Source: Alphaproteobacteria bacterium (GTDB taxonomy: Bacteria; Pseudomonadota; Alphaproteobacteria; Geminicoccales; Geminicoccaceae). Taken from it: DNA of 64,000 nt. A model generated the notes under the pieces. It was given only the letters and a program-made list of their open reading frames with translations. It did no database searches and was not told the origin of the DNA. Positions 44,053-53,885 of the stretch are shown one piece after another. Numbering within the stretch: the first letter of the stretch is position 1; each line of letters begins with the position of its first letter. Made by a program: the position numbers and the translations under genes. The stretch is from the NCBI GenBank assembly GCA_026990035.1, contig JALSIM010000041.1, forward strand, positions 62,001 through 126,000. Direction: 5' to 3'.

Positions 44053-45310
44053 CCAGGATCGCCCGGAAGTCGTTGACGTTGGTGAGGGTGGGGCCGGTCA
44101 CCAGGCGATCGCCGAGCGCCTCGAAGAAACCGTGGGCGTCGTTGTCGGCGAGCATCGCCCGGGCGTCGAGGCCGACCGCCGCCGCCCGCACCAGCGTGTC
44201 GGGGCCGATGGTGGCACCGGCCACCTCGACCGCACCGTCCACCCCGTCGGTGTCGCCGGCCACCGCCCAGACCCGCTCCGCCCCTTCGAGGGCGATGGCG
44301 AGGCTCAGGAGGAATTCCACGTTGCGACCGCCCCGTCCCCGGCCGCGCACGGTCACCGTGGTCTCGCCGCCGGACAGCAGCACGCAGGGCGCCGGCAACG
44401 GATGGCCGTGCCGCACCACCGACCAGGCGATGCCGGCCATCACCCGGCCCACTTCCCGCGCCTCCCCCTCGATGGCATCGCCGAGGAGCAACGGTGCGAT
44501 GCCTTCCGCCCGCGCGAGATCCGCCGCCGCCTCGAGAGATTGCTGGGGCCGCGCGACGATCACGTTCTCGGTGCGGGAAAGGCGCGGATCCCCGGGCTTC
44601 GGCGTTTCTTCGCGCCCCTCGCGCAGATGGCGGATCACCGCCTCGGGCTCGCGGATGCCGTATTTCTCGAGAACCGCCAGGGCGTCGGCGAAGGTGGTGG
44701 GATCGGCGACCGTCGGGCCGGAGGCGATCACCGCCGGATCGTCGCCGGGCACGTCGGAAATCATGAGCGCGTGCAGGCGGGCGGGATGGGCCGCGGCGGC
44801 GAGCCGGCCGCCCTTGATCGCCGAGAGATGCTTGCGCACGCAGTTCATCTCCAGGATGGTCGCCCCCGACCGCAGCAGGGCCCGATTGACGGCCTGCTTG
44901 TCGGCCAGGGTCAGCCCTTCCGCCGGCAGCGTCAGCAGCGCCGAGCCGCCGCCCGAGACGAGGGCGATCACCAGATCCTCCTCGCCCAAGCCGCGGACCA
45001 GATCGAGGATGCGGCGCGCGGCCGCGAGACCGGCCGCATCGGGCACCGGGTGCGCGGCCTCCACGATCTCGATCCGCCGGCAGGGCACGGCGTGGCCGTA
45101 ACGGGTGACCACCAGCCCTTCGAGCGGTCCCGGCCAGTGTTCCTCGACCGCCCTGGCCATCTTGGCGGAAGCTTTTCCGGCTCCGACCACGAGGGTGCGA
45201 CCGCGCGGCGGTGCCGGCAGATGTGGCGGCACCACCTCGAGGGGATCGGCAGCGGCGATGGCGGCTTCGAACAAACGCTGTACGAACGCCCGTTCCCTGC
45301 TCGACACCAT
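44036..45310 (-). CDS. Glycerate 2-kinase (MOFRL/GckA family)
   Basis: A 424-residue kinase that makes 2-phosphoglycerate from glycerate. TLVVGAGKASAKMARAVE, ALVSGGGSALLTLP, KHLSAIKGGRLA, LISDVPGDDPAVIASGPT-like text and the C-terminal MOFRL block (RNVEFLLSLAIAL, AGDTDGVDGA) are all visible. The ATG at 45308-45310 directly follows GAGGGAGGAG. It may serve hydroxypyruvate/glyoxylate or sugar-acid breakdown. Confidence 0.9.
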   Translation of the reverse strand: MVSSRERAFVQRLFEAAIAAADPLEVVPPHLPAPPRGRTLVVGAGKASAKMARAVEEHWPGPLEGLVVTRYGHAVPCRRIEIVEAAHPVPDAAGLAAARRILDLVRGLGEEDLVIALVSGGGSALLTLPAEGLTLADKQAVNRALLRSGATILEMNCVRKHLSAIKGGRLAAAAHPARLHALMISDVPGDDPAVIASGPTVADPTTFADALAVLEKYGIREPEAVIRHLREGREETPKPGDPRLSRTENVIVARPQQSLEAAADLARAEGIAPLLLGDAIEGEAREVGRVMAGIAWSVVRHGHPLPAPCVLLSGGETTVTVRGRGRGGRNVEFLLSLAIALEGAERVWAVAGDTDGVDGAVEVAGATIGPDTLVRAAAVGLDARAMLADNDAHGFFEALGDRLVTGPTLTNVNDFRAILVTPAG

Positions 45311-45343
45311 CTCCTCCCTCGTCGTCCGCCGCCCATCTGCACG

Positions 45344-45375
45344 AAAAAGGCCCGCGCCGGCAAGCACGGGCCTTT
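45344..45375 (-). terminator. Intrinsic terminator of the nap operon
   Basis: A perfect nine-base stem (45346-45354 with 45367-45375) encloses a 12-base loop. On the minus strand the stem is followed by TTTTT (45348-45344). It lies 23 bases after the napC stop codon. Confidence 0.8.
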
Positions 45376-45397
45376 CCCCTCCCGGGAGGCGAACCCG

Positions 45398-46093
45398 CTA
45401 TTCCCGTCTGACGGTGGCGGCGCCGCCCTCGCGCTCGAACACGAGCTGCTCCAGATCCACCTCGAGCGCTCCTTCCGGCAGTCTGTGGGCGATGCCGCGA
45501 TGACAGTCGATGCAGGTCTTGCCCTCCTTGGCCGCCTGGGTGTGGCGCTCCGCCGCCCGCGGCTCCTGCACGGCGAGATCCATGAAGGTGAAATTATGGC
45601 AGTTCCGACACTCCCGGGAGTCGGTCGTTTTCATTTCGTACCAGACGTTCTTGGCGAGCTGCATCCGCTTCTTCTCGAATTTCTCGGCCGTGTTGATTTC
45701 GCCGGTGAAATGATAGAACAGCTCCCTGGTCGCCTTGACCTTGCGCACCACCTTGTAGATCCACTCCCGCGGCACATGGCAGTCGGAGCAGGTCGCCCGC
45801 ACGCCCGAGCGGTTCGAATAGTGAATGGTGTTGCGGTATTCGCGGTAGACGTTGGCCTCCATCTCGTGACAGCTTATGCAGAAGCTCTCGGTGTTGGTGA
45901 GCTCCATCGCCCAGTTGAAGCCGCCCCAGAAGAGAACGCCCAGAACGATACCGAAGGCGGTCAGCGTGCCCGCCGCCCAGCGGGTGCTCGGCCGGGTGAA
46001 GAAGTGCCAGACACGCCGCCGGAAGGGAGGTTTCTTCTCGTCCGTCTTTCCCGAATCGGCCGGCGCTGCGGCAGGAGGAGTGTCGTCGCTCAT
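45398..46093 (-). CDS. napC: NapC tetrahaem cytochrome c
   Basis: A 231-residue quinol dehydrogenase that passes electrons from the quinol pool to NapAB. One membrane anchor (about 38-62) precedes four c-haem sites: CISCH, CSDCH, CRNCH and CIDCH. The acidic, lysine-rich N-terminal tail is cytoplasmic. GGAAAGGAGCCGACC precedes the ATG. It is the last gene of napFDAGHBC and is followed by an intrinsic terminator. Confidence 0.93.
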   Translation of the reverse strand: MSDDTPPAAAPADSGKTDEKKPPFRRRVWHFFTRPSTRWAAGTLTAFGIVLGVLFWGGFNWAMELTNTESFCISCHEMEANVYREYRNTIHYSNRSGVRATCSDCHVPREWIYKVVRKVKATRELFYHFTGEINTAEKFEKKRMQLAKNVWYEMKTTDSRECRNCHNFTFMDLAVQEPRAAERHTQAAKEGKTCIDCHRGIAHRLPEGALEVDLEQLVFEREGGAATVRRE

Positions 46094-46111
46094 GGTCGGC
46101 TCCTTTCCGGG

Positions 46112-46549
46112 TCAGCGGAGGTCCTTGGCGTTCCTGAAGACGTTCTCGACCAGACTCGGCGCGTTGGTCTGCGGCACGTGGCACTGGGTGCAGAACCAAC
46201 GGTTGCGTGCCACATGGTCGAGCGCGACGCCGTTACGATCGACATAATGAGTCTCGCTGATCTTCGGAGCTCCTTCCTCGACGTTGTTCGGCCAGTCGTG
46301 ACAGGAAAGACATTTGTTGACGCGAAGATCGATCTGATAGCCGGCGATCCGGTGGGGGATCAGCGGCGGCTGCTGGCGATAGGCCCGCGGCAATGGGCGC
46401 CCCGAACGCAGGCGCACCGTCGGCGGCGCCTCATTGACCTCGTCGATACCGATTTCCCCACGCAGGGGCACGACCTCCTGGGCTCCGGAGACGAACGGCA
46501 GGGCGGCCGCAAAGGCGCACGCGAGAAACAGGGTCAGGGTCTTTTTCAC
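46112..46549 (-). CDS. napB: NapB dihaem cytochrome c subunit
   Basis: A 145-residue periplasmic electron-transfer subunit of nitrate reductase. The signal peptide (KKTLTLFLACAFAAALPFVSGAQ) is followed by two haem motifs, CLSCH and CTQCH, with PPLIPHRIAGYQID typical of NapB. The start is a GTG at 46547-46549 with GGAG seven bases before it; a longer open frame upstream belongs to another strand phase of napH. Confidence 0.92.
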   Translation of the reverse strand: MKKTLTLFLACAFAAALPFVSGAQEVVPLRGEIGIDEVNEAPPTVRLRSGRPLPRAYRQQPPLIPHRIAGYQIDLRVNKCLSCHDWPNNVEEGAPKISETHYVDRNGVALDHVARNRWFCTQCHVPQTNAPSLVENVFRNAKDLR

Positions 46550-46560
46550 GGCCAATCTCC

Positions 46561-47466
46561 TCAGCTTTCCGGTGCCAGATGCGGTCTCACGGATACCTCG
46601 CTGCGGTCCGAGCGGATGGCGAAACCGAACACGTCCTTGGCACAGACATCGATGCAGCGGGCGCAGTTGGTACAGTCGAAATGCCGGATGACCGGGCTGC
46701 CGTCGGGCCCGGTACCACGCAGCGCCGGTGTGATCACGTGCGGCTCGGGACAGACCGCGAAACAGTCCATGCAGTTGTCGCAGGCGGCGCGGCCCCGCGC
46801 GCTGACCTTCAGAAGGGCGAAGCGGTTGAGCTGGCCGTAGAAGGCGCCCACCGGACAGAGATGGCTGCACCAGCCGCGCCGGCTGACGACGAGATCGAAC
46901 AGGAAGATGGCGAGGATCACGAACCAGCCGCCGGCGAGACCGTAGACCAGCGTCCGGTGGAAGATCGTCACCGGGTTGACGAACTCCCAGAACACCGTGC
47001 CGGTCACCGCCGATCCGAGCAGGGCCAGACCGAGCAGCCAAAGCCGGGTGGTGCGTCTGGGCTGCCAGCCCTTGGAGAAACCCAGCCGCCGGTGCAGCCA
47101 GTGGGCGGCGTCGGTCACGGGATTGATCGGGCACACCCAGCTACAGTAGGCGCGTCCGCCGACCAGCAGATATGCCGCCAGCACGATCAGCGCGCCGGTG
47201 ATCGCGGTCAAGGTCGGCAGATGCCCGCCCAACAGGCTCTGCAGCTCGATGAACGGGTCCGACAGCGGCAGGATGCCGAGAGTCAGGCTGGAGGCGAGCG
47301 TGCCCTTGGTGATCCAGACGCCGAACCAGGGGCCGGTGAGGAACAGGGCGAGGAAGAAAATCTGACTCGCCCGCCGCAGCAGCAGCCATCGGTGGGCCGC
47401 GAGCCACCCCTTGGCGGCCACCGCCTCGGCCCCCGGACGTTCGGGCAGTCGGGGCGCCAGGCTCAT
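46561..47466 (-). CDS. napH: NapH ferredoxin-type quinol dehydrogenase
   Basis: A 301-residue membrane iron-sulfur protein with four hydrophobic segments. Two cytoplasmic CX3CP motifs (CSWVCP, CSHLCP) and two 4Fe-4S sites ([14 protein letters not shown] and [14 protein letters not shown]) are present. With NapG it forms a second quinol-oxidising branch feeding NapAB. Its ATG overlaps the napG stop by four bases. Confidence 0.92.
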   Translation of the reverse strand: MSLAPRLPERPGAEAVAAKGWLAAHRWLLLRRASQIFFLALFLTGPWFGVWITKGTLASSLTLGILPLSDPFIELQSLLGGHLPTLTAITGALIVLAAYLLVGGRAYCSWVCPINPVTDAAHWLHRRLGFSKGWQPRRTTRLWLLGLALLGSAVTGTVFWEFVNPVTIFHRTLVYGLAGGWFVILAIFLFDLVVSRRGWCSHLCPVGAFYGQLNRFALLKVSARGRAACDNCMDCFAVCPEPHVITPALRGTGPDGSPVIRHFDCTNCARCIDVCAKDVFGFAIRSDRSEVSVRPHLAPES

Positions 47467-48227
47467 GGTTCGCTCCTCCCGCCCGGCAGAGCGCCCGGCG
47501 GAGCACGATCGGGAAGATCGATGATCCCTTCGACCAGGGGTTGACCCGCCTTCTCCTTCTCCTTCCAGCCCCAGCGATAGTGGGCACCCAGCTCGCCCTT
47601 GGCGATGGCGAGCGGCAGGACCTTGATCGCCGCCTCTTCGAGGACGCAGGCCCGTTCGCATTTGCCGCAACCGGTGCAGGCCTCGCTGTGTACCGTCGGG
47701 ATGAACAGCGCATGCACACCGGTGCGCGGGTTGGGCTGCATTTCGAGGGTGATGGCCTCGTCGATCAGCGGGCAGACCCGGTAGCAGACGTCACAGCGCA
47801 GCCCCTGCCAGTTGAGACAGGTTTCCTGGTCGATGAGGACGGCGAGCCCCATGCGCGCCTGCGCGATATCCGTCAGTGCCGGATCGAGAGCCCCCGTCGG
47901 ACAGGCGGCGAGACAGGGAATATCCTCGCACATCTCGCAGGGCACCTCGCGGGCGATGAAATAGGGCGTGCCCGCCGCCGGCCCGTCGAGCAGATCGGCG
48001 AGCCGCAGCGTGTCGTAGGGGCAGTCCCGTACGCACAGCCCGCAGCGTACGCAGGCCGAAAGGAACGCATCTTCCGGTAGCGCCCCGGGCGGGCGGAGGG
48101 CGGTCGGCGGCAGGGCCCGGGCGCGCTCGCCGAGAAGGCCGATCACCAGCCCCGCGCAGGCCGCCCCCGCCGCCGCCCGGAAGCCGTTTTCGAGGAACCG
48201 CCGCCGCTCGGGAGAGATGGGTGCCAT
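47463..48227 (-). CDS. napG: NapG periplasmic ferredoxin-type protein
   Basis: A 254-residue protein with a twin-arginine signal ([21 protein letters not shown]) and four 4Fe-4S clusters: [35 protein letters not shown] and [11 protein letters not shown]. It moves electrons from NapH to NapC/NapAB. I take the ATG at 48225-48227 behind GGGGAAGG; a start 13 codons upstream would overlap napA. Confidence 0.91.
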   Translation of the reverse strand: MAPISPERRRFLENGFRAAAGAACAGLVIGLLGERARALPPTALRPPGALPEDAFLSACVRCGLCVRDCPYDTLRLADLLDGPAAGTPYFIAREVPCEMCEDIPCLAACPTGALDPALTDIAQARMGLAVLIDQETCLNWQGLRCDVCYRVCPLIDEAITLEMQPNPRTGVHALFIPTVHSEACTGCGKCERACVLEEAAIKVLPLAIAKGELGAHYRWGWKEKEKAGQPLVEGIIDLPDRAPPGALPGGRSEP

Positions 48228-48249
48228 GAGCGCCTTCCCCTCGTCTCCC

Positions 48250-50739
48250 TCACACCGCTTCGACACGGCAGGCGCACTTCTTGTAATCGGTCTCCTTGGA
48301 GATCGGACAGGTGGCGTCCAACGTCAGCTTGTTGACGAGCTGGCTCTCGTCGAACCAAGGGAAGAACACCACTCCTTCCGGCGGCCGATTGCGCCCCTTG
48401 GTCTCGATCCGGGTCTCCACCGCGCCGCGCCGGGTCCTGACCATCGCCACCTGGCCACGATGCAGGCCCCGCCTGCGGGCGTCATCGGGGTGCATATAGA
48501 GCACGGCGAAGGGAACCGCCCGGTGCAGCTCGGGCACCCGCCGGGTCATCGAACCCGAATGCCAGTGCTCGAGAACGCGCCCGGTGACCAGCCAGAGGTC
48601 GTATTCCTCGTCGGGCACTTCGGCCGGCGGCTCGTAGGGCACCGCGAACACCAGCGCGCGGCCGTCCTTCTTGCCGTAGAAACGGACCCCCTGGCCCTTC
48701 TCGACGTAGGGATCGAAGCCCTCGCGGAAGCGCCACAGGGTCTCCTTGCCGTCGACCACCGGCCAGCGCAGACCACGGGTCCGGTGATACATCTCGAAGG
48801 GTGCCAGATCGTGGGCCTTGCCGAGGCCGAACCGGCGGTATTCCTCGTAGAGCCCCTTCTGCACGTAGAAGCCGAAGTGGACGCTCTCGTCGTTGTCGAA
48901 GCCGGCCTGGATCTCGTCGACGCTGAACCTGTCCACCTGACCGTTGCGGAACAGGATGTCGAACAGCGTCTTGCCCCGGTACAGGGGCTTCTTGGCGATC
49001 AGCTCCTCGGGCCAGACCTCCTCGACCTTGAAGCGCTTGGAGAATTCCATCACCTGCCAGAGATCGGAACGGGCCTCGCCCGGCGCTCGAACCTGCTGGC
49101 GCCAGAACTGGGTGCGCCGCTCGGCGTTGCCGTAGGCCCCCTCTTTCTCCGCCCACATGGCGGTCGGCAGGATGAGATCGGCGGCGGCGGTGGTCACCGT
49201 CGGATAGGCGTCCGAAACGACGATGAAATTGTCGGGATTGCGGTAACCCGGCCAGGTTTCCTCGTTGAGATTGGCGGCCGCCTGGACGTTGTTGGTGCAT
49301 TGCACCCAGTAGGCGTTGAGTTTGCCGTCCTTGAGCATCCGGTTGTGGAGCACGGCGTGATAACCGGGCTTGGCGGGAATGGTGCCCTCCGGGAGTTTCC
49401 AGATCTTCTCGGCGATCGCCCGGTGCTCGGGGTTCTTGACCACCATGTCGGCGGGCAGGCGGTGGGCGAAGGTGCCCACCTCGCGGGCGGTACCGCAGGC
49501 CGAGGGCTGACCGGTCAGCGAGAAGGGGCCGTTACCGGGTTCGCTGATCTTCCCCACCAGGAGGTGGACGTTGTAGATCAGATTGTTCACCCAGGTGCCG
49601 CGGGTGTGCTGATTGAATCCCATCGTCCAGTAGGAGACCACCTTCCGCTTGGGATCCGCATAGAGCTCCGCCAGCGCCACCAGCTTGTCCTGCGGCACGC
49701 CGGACATCTCCGCCACCTTCTCGAGGGTGTAGTCGGCGACGAAGGCCTTGTACTCCTCGAAGGTCATCGGCTCCGAAGCCCCCGCCTTACCGGCGTTGGC
49801 GGCCGCCTTCTGCCGGGGATCCTCGGGGCGCAGACCGTAGCCGATGTCGGTGACGCCGCGACGGAAGTTGACGTGCTTGCTGACGAAATCCTCGTTCACC
49901 CGACCGTTCTGGATGATGTAGTTGGCGATGAAGTTGAGGATCGCGAGGTCGGTCTGCGGCTTGAAGACGATCGGCAGATCGGCGAGCTCGAAATTGCGGT
50001 TCTCGAAGGTGCTCAGCACCGCCACCTTGACATGGCCGGCGGTCAGGCGGCGGTCGGTGAGGCGCGACCAGAGGATGGGGTGCATCTCCGCCATGTTGGC
50101 GCCCCAGAGAACGAAGGCGTCGGCATATTCGAGATCGTCGTAGCAGCCCATCGGCTCGTCGATGCCGAAGGTGCGGATGAAGGCCGCCACCGCCGAGGCC
50201 ATGCAGTGGCGGGCATTGGGGTCGATGTTGTTGGAACGGAAGCCGGCCTTCATCAGCTTGACGGCGGCGTAGCCCTCCCACACCGTCCACTGGCCGGAAC
50301 CGAACATGCCGATCGCGGTCGGCCCCTTCTCCTTGAGGACCTTCTTCCACTTCTCGGCCATGATGTCGAAGGCCTCGTCCCAAGAGACGGGCTCGAATTC
50401 GCCCTCCTTGTCGTAGCGGCCGTTGCGCTTCCTGAGCAGCGGCGTGGTGAGGCGGTCCGCCCCGTACATGATCTTCGAGAGAAAGTAGCCCTTGATGCAG
50501 TTGAGACCGCGATTGACCGGCGCATCGGGATCGCCTTGGGTCGCCACCACCCGGCCGTCCTTGACCCCGATCAGCACCCCGCAGCCGGTACCACAGAAGC
50601 GACACACCCCCTTGTCCCAGCGGATGTCGTTGGCGGGGCCGACCGCCCGGGCGCTGCCGTCCCCGAGGGTGATGCCGGCGGTCGCGGCGGTGGCGGCGAC
50701 GGCGGTCGATTTGACGAAATCACGCCTTGACTGGTGCAT
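48250..50739 (-). CDS. napA: NapA periplasmic nitrate reductase catalytic subunit
   Basis: An 829-residue molybdopterin enzyme that reduces nitrate to nitrite in the periplasm. The twin-arginine signal SRRDFVKS is followed by the 4Fe-4S site CRFCGTGC...C (about residues 46-81) and the molybdenum-ligand cysteine in [31 protein letters not shown] and the C-terminal molydopterin-binding region ([26 protein letters not shown]) match NapA in order and length. Its start overlaps napD by 20 bases. Confidence 0.95.
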   Translation of the reverse strand: MHQSRRDFVKSTAVAATAATAGITLGDGSARAVGPANDIRWDKGVCRFCGTGCGVLIGVKDGRVVATQGDPDAPVNRGLNCIKGYFLSKIMYGADRLTTPLLRKRNGRYDKEGEFEPVSWDEAFDIMAEKWKKVLKEKGPTAIGMFGSGQWTVWEGYAAVKLMKAGFRSNNIDPNARHCMASAVAAFIRTFGIDEPMGCYDDLEYADAFVLWGANMAEMHPILWSRLTDRRLTAGHVKVAVLSTFENRNFELADLPIVFKPQTDLAILNFIANYIIQNGRVNEDFVSKHVNFRRGVTDIGYGLRPEDPRQKAAANAGKAGASEPMTFEEYKAFVADYTLEKVAEMSGVPQDKLVALAELYADPKRKVVSYWTMGFNQHTRGTWVNNLIYNVHLLVGKISEPGNGPFSLTGQPSACGTAREVGTFAHRLPADMVVKNPEHRAIAEKIWKLPEGTIPAKPGYHAVLHNRMLKDGKLNAYWVQCTNNVQAAANLNEETWPGYRNPDNFIVVSDAYPTVTTAAADLILPTAMWAEKEGAYGNAERRTQFWRQQVRAPGEARSDLWQVMEFSKRFKVEEVWPEELIAKKPLYRGKTLFDILFRNGQVDRFSVDEIQAGFDNDESVHFGFYVQKGLYEEYRRFGLGKAHDLAPFEMYHRTRGLRWPVVDGKETLWRFREGFDPYVEKGQGVRFYGKKDGRALVFAVPYEPPAEVPDEEYDLWLVTGRVLEHWHSGSMTRRVPELHRAVPFAVLYMHPDDARRRGLHRGQVAMVRTRRGAVETRIETKGRNRPPEGVVFFPWFDESQLVNKLTLDATCPISKETDYKKCACRVEAV

Positions 50740-50983
50740 CCTCGTTCTCCGGGTCGGGCTCGAAATGGTGGTAGACTAAGGAAGCGGTCAGGACACCGGG
50801 AAGGCGGTGCAGGGCCAGCACCGTCTCGCCGACGTCGACCCCGGGTAGGTCCTCCACGGTCACCACGAAACGGCCTTCGGGCGTCTCCCTGTGGACCTCC
50901 ACACCGGGCATCGCATCCATCTGCGTGCGCACCGCGGCGGCCTGCCCCGGCCGCGCGTGCACCAAGATCCCACAGATGTTCAT
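50720..50983 (-). CDS. napD: NapD chaperone for NapA maturation
   Basis: An 87-residue cytoplasmic protein that binds the NapA twin-arginine signal and delays export until cofactor insertion. [18 protein letters not shown] and [10 protein letters not shown] match the family. The ATG at 50981-50983 overlaps the napF stop. It ends within the start of napA. Confidence 0.88.
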   Translation of the reverse strand: MNICGILVHARPGQAAAVRTQMDAMPGVEVHRETPEGRFVVTVEDLPGVDVGETVLALHRLPGVLTASLVYHHFEPDPENEDAPVKA

Positions 50984-51477
50984 CCGGCGCGCTCCTCGAG
51001 GCTGATCGCGTGCGACGGGCACACGTTTAGACATTTCCCGCAGCCGCTGCATTGACCGGGGTCAACCAATGGTGTTGCAACCCCGCCACGCTGCAGCGCA
51101 AAACCTATCGCGTCGTCGTCGCAGGCGAGCTCGCACAGCCGACAGGTGACCGCCCGTTTGGCCAGACAGGTGGGGCCGATCACCGCCCGGTAGCGGCGCT
51201 CGATTCCCCGGACGGTATCGAGGGCCCCGGGCTCGCAGGCCTCGACACAGGCGGCGCAGAAGGTGCAGCCGCGCTCCCGGACGTCCAGCTCGGGAAAGCC
51301 CCCGTCTCCCCGCCGCAGCACCTTTTCGGGACAGGCGTCGAGGCAGGCCTCGCAGCGGGTGCAGCGGTCGGTGAAATCCTCGACCGCCCAGGGGGGACGC
51401 AGAGGAGCCGGCTTCCCGTCCGCGTCCCTGCCCTTCAGAAACGCGCCCCGCAGAAAGGCGCGACGACTCGGATCCAT
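50980..51477 (-). CDS. napF: NapF ferredoxin-type protein
   Basis: A 165-residue iron-sulfur protein with four cysteine clusters: CTRCEACLDACP, CTFCAACVEACE, CRLCELACDDDA and CSGCGKCLNVCP. SRRAFLRGAF near the start is usual for NapF. It acts in the cytoplasm in NapA iron-sulfur assembly. AAAGGAG precedes the ATG. It is the first true nap gene, 19 bases after the abrB-like gene. No napE is found. Confidence 0.92.
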   Translation of the reverse strand: MDPSRRAFLRGAFLKGRDADGKPAPLRPPWAVEDFTDRCTRCEACLDACPEKVLRRGDGGFPELDVRERGCTFCAACVEACEPGALDTVRGIERRYRAVIGPTCLAKRAVTCRLCELACDDDAIGFALQRGGVATPLVDPGQCSGCGKCLNVCPSHAISLEERAG

Positions 51478-51496
51478 GATCGATTCTCCTTTCGGG

Positions 51497-52594
51497 TCAT
51501 CGGGATCGGCCGCCGCCGATCCGGCGCCAGACCGGCAGCAGCAGAGGAGCGAAGGTCACGACGATCAGGATGCGCACCAGATGATGGGTGGCGACGAAGG
51601 CCGGGTCGACACCGAGCGCCAGGGCCACCAGCCCCATCTCGGTGACGCCTCCCGGCACGTAGGCCAGGACCAATGCGACGAAGGAGAGGCCGGTCAGGAG
51701 ATGGGCGAGGGCCGCGAACAGGAAGGTGACGGCGAACATCAGGAGGGTGAGGCCGCAGCCCACCAGCATCTGCCGGAGGACGGTGATCGGATGCATGCTC
51801 CGGAAACGGCTGCCGATGGAGGCCCCGAGCACGAGCTGGGCGGCGGCCAGCAGCGGTCCCGGCACCGAGCCTTCGGCCAGACCCACGAGATGCACGAGTG
51901 CGCTCGCCGCCATGCCGCCGAAGAAGGCGGCCGCGGGCAGGCCCAGGCGGGTGGCGATCCAGGCCCCGACACCGCCGGTGACCCCGAGCAGCGCGAGCTC
52001 GCCCCAGTCGATGCGCGACGCCGCCGGCGATACCACCCCCCCGTCGCCGCCGGCGAGGGTGACGAGGAAGGGGGCGACCGAGACGATCAGCAGGACCCGC
52101 ACGGTGTGCACCAGGGCCACCGTGCGCATGTCCGCCCCGCTGCGCTCCGCCATCAGCACCATCTCCGACAGCCCGCCCGGGGCGGCCGCGAAATAGGCGG
52201 TGACCGGCGCCAGGCGGGCGGTCCGGCGGAGATAGAGCAGGCAGACGAATCCCACCGTCGGGACGTAGAGGAGCAGGAGAGCGGCGCTCGGGATCCAGGA
52301 GGAGACGGCGGCGAGACGGTCGGCGGTGAAGGAGGCGCCGATCAGAACGCCCAGGATCACCATCACCGGCAGGCGGACGATGGCGGGCACCTCGAGGGAT
52401 CGGCCGGAAAGGCTCGCCAGCGTGGTCGCGAACATCGCCCCCAGCAGCCAGGCCAGCGGCAGGCCGAGGACAGCGAACAGGGCGCCGCCCAGCAAGCCGA
52501 CCAGAAGCGCGCCCGCCAGCCTCCCGGCCGTGGTCCGCGCCCCCCGCGGACCGACCGCGGCAGGGTCAGAGGGGATCGAGGCCGGCCTTTTCAC
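51497..52594 (-). CDS. AbrB-family membrane transporter
   Basis: A 365-residue membrane protein with ten or so segments in two homologous halves. Each half carries the GGLSEM / GGVTEM-type motif (AAPGGLSEMVLMAE near residue 137; YVPGGVTEMGLVALALG near 315), diagnostic of the AbrB (AmoA-like) permease family. The substrate is unknown. It starts at a GTG, overlaps the EVE gene by 29 bases and ends 19 bases before napF, so it may be part of the nap transcript. Confidence 0.85.
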   Translation of the reverse strand: MKRPASIPSDPAAVGPRGARTTAGRLAGALLVGLLGGALFAVLGLPLAWLLGAMFATTLASLSGRSLEVPAIVRLPVMVILGVLIGASFTADRLAAVSSWIPSAALLLLYVPTVGFVCLLYLRRTARLAPVTAYFAAAPGGLSEMVLMAERSGADMRTVALVHTVRVLLIVSVAPFLVTLAGGDGGVVSPAASRIDWGELALLGVTGGVGAWIATRLGLPAAAFFGGMAASALVHLVGLAEGSVPGPLLAAAQLVLGASIGSRFRSMHPITVLRQMLVGCGLTLLMFAVTFLFAALAHLLTGLSFVALVLAYVPGGVTEMGLVALALGVDPAFVATHHLVRILIVVTFAPLLLPVWRRIGGGRSR

Positions 52595-52976
52595 AGAGGA
52601 TCCGCCAGTGATCCTCGGCCACCGGCATCACCGAGAGGCGCGCCTGGCGCACCAGCGCGAGATCGGCGAGCCGTGGGTCGGCCTTGATCTCCGCCAGCGG
52701 CACCTCGCGCGGCAGCGGCCGTACCGGCGCCACCAGCACGCGCACGAAGCGGGGATCGTCGGGATCGGGAAAGGCCTCGCCGGTGATCCGCATGATCCCG
52801 ATCAGAGCGGGCTTCTTCACCGAGCGGTAGAAGAACGCCAGATCCCCCCGCCGCATCGCCCGCATGTTGTTCGCCGCCTGGTAGTTGCGGACTCCGTCCC
52901 ACTCGGTCTCGCCGTCGGCGAGGAACTCCTCCCAGCTGTAATCGCCGGGTTCGGTCTTGAACAACCAGCGCGCCAT
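52566..52976 (-). CDS. EVE-domain protein
   Basis: A 136-residue single-domain protein. MARWLFKTEPGDYSWEEF and WDGVRNYQAANNMRAMRRGDLAFFYRS are hallmarks of the EVE (thymocyte nuclear protein 1-like) family, related to PUA/YTH domains that read modified bases in nucleic acids. It starts at the ATG 52974-52976 behind GGGAG and overlaps the AbrB gene. Confidence 0.9.
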   Translation of the reverse strand: MARWLFKTEPGDYSWEEFLADGETEWDGVRNYQAANNMRAMRRGDLAFFYRSVKKPALIGIMRITGEAFPDPDDPRFVRVLVAPVRPLPREVPLAEIKADPRLADLALVRQARLSVMPVAEDHWRILCEKAGLDPL

Positions 52977-53063
52977 CCCGGTCTCCCGCCCGTGTCCACT
53001 GCCCGCTTGCCAAACCGCCCCCGCCGGCGTCAACATTCGGGCGCATCCACGGGGGAGGTCGAG

Positions 53064-53885
53064 ATGGCGTTTCTGGCACGACCGGACGGTGTCGTCATCC
53101 ATCACGAATCGCACGGGCCGCAGGCGCACGGCGCCACCTTCGTGTTCTTCAACCCGCTGACCGGCGATTCCGGCATCTGGCTGCAGCGGATCGCCCCGGC
53201 GCTCGAGGCCCGCGGGCACGGCTGGCTGGTGTTCGATCTGCGGGGACAGAAGGAAAGCCCGATCGCGCCGAACGCCGAGATCACCGCCGCCCACATCGTC
53301 GAGGATGCGCGGGCGGTGATCGAGGCCGAGGCGCCGGTGCGGCCGATCTACGTCGGCCTGTCGATCGGCGGGCTGTTCGCCGCCAACGTCCATCTCGCGG
53401 GGCCGCGCGCCCGGGCGATGCTGCTGATCAACACCCTGCGCGAGGAGGGACCGCGTCTTTCCTGGCTAAACACCGCCCTCGCGCGCTGCGCCCGGACCGG
53501 CGGCCTGCGGCTGCTGCGCGATCTCTACCTGCCGCTGCTGTTCGGCGAGAAGTGGCTCGCCGCCAACCGCGCCCAGTTCCTCCAGGACGAGCCCTACATC
53601 GCCCTCGATCCGGCCCATGCCGATGTCCGCCTGCTGGCGAGCGCCGCCACCGCCGACTGGAACCTGCCCTGGGAAAAGCTCGATCTGCCGGTGATCGTGA
53701 TGACCGGCCGGCAAGACCGGGTGTTCTACGAGGAGGAGGCGGTGCGGCGGCTTTCCGCCCGCCTGCCCAACGCTCTCCGGGTCGATCTCGCCGAGGCCGG
53801 CCATCTGATCCCGGCCGAGGATCCGGAAGCGGTGATCGAGGCCTGTCTGGCGCTGGCGGGCCGGATCGGGGAGCCGCTCCCGTGA
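53064..53885 (+). CDS. Alpha/beta hydrolase
   Basis: A 273-residue hydrolase. The nucleophile lies in GLSIGG (about residue 99), the acid is probably the aspartate in TGRQDRVF, and the histidine is in AGHLIPAEDP. GGGGGAGG precedes the ATG at 53064. It resembles the 3-oxoadipate enol-lactonase branch. Its last base overlaps the EamA gene (GTGA), so the two are coupled. Confidence 0.85.
   Translation: MAFLARPDGVVIHHESHGPQAHGATFVFFNPLTGDSGIWLQRIAPALEARGHGWLVFDLRGQKESPIAPNAEITAAHIVEDARAVIEAEAPVRPIYVGLSIGGLFAANVHLAGPRARAMLLINTLREEGPRLSWLNTALARCARTGGLRLLRDLYLPLLFGEKWLAANRAQFLQDEPYIALDPAHADVRLLASAATADWNLPWEKLDLPVIVMTGRQDRVFYEEEAVRRLSARLPNALRVDLAEAGHLIPAEDPEAVIEACLALAGRIGEPLP

Noticed and set aside
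44132-46840. A 902-codon plus-strand open frame crossing glycerate kinase, napC and napB
   Set aside because: It spans three confident genes and their terminator, and its product shows no domain.
48217-50730. An 837-codon open frame opposite napA
   Set aside because: Its product is rich in Gly, Glu, His and Leu with no motif, while the minus strand encodes a complete NapA. High GC content and codon bias keep antisense frames open.
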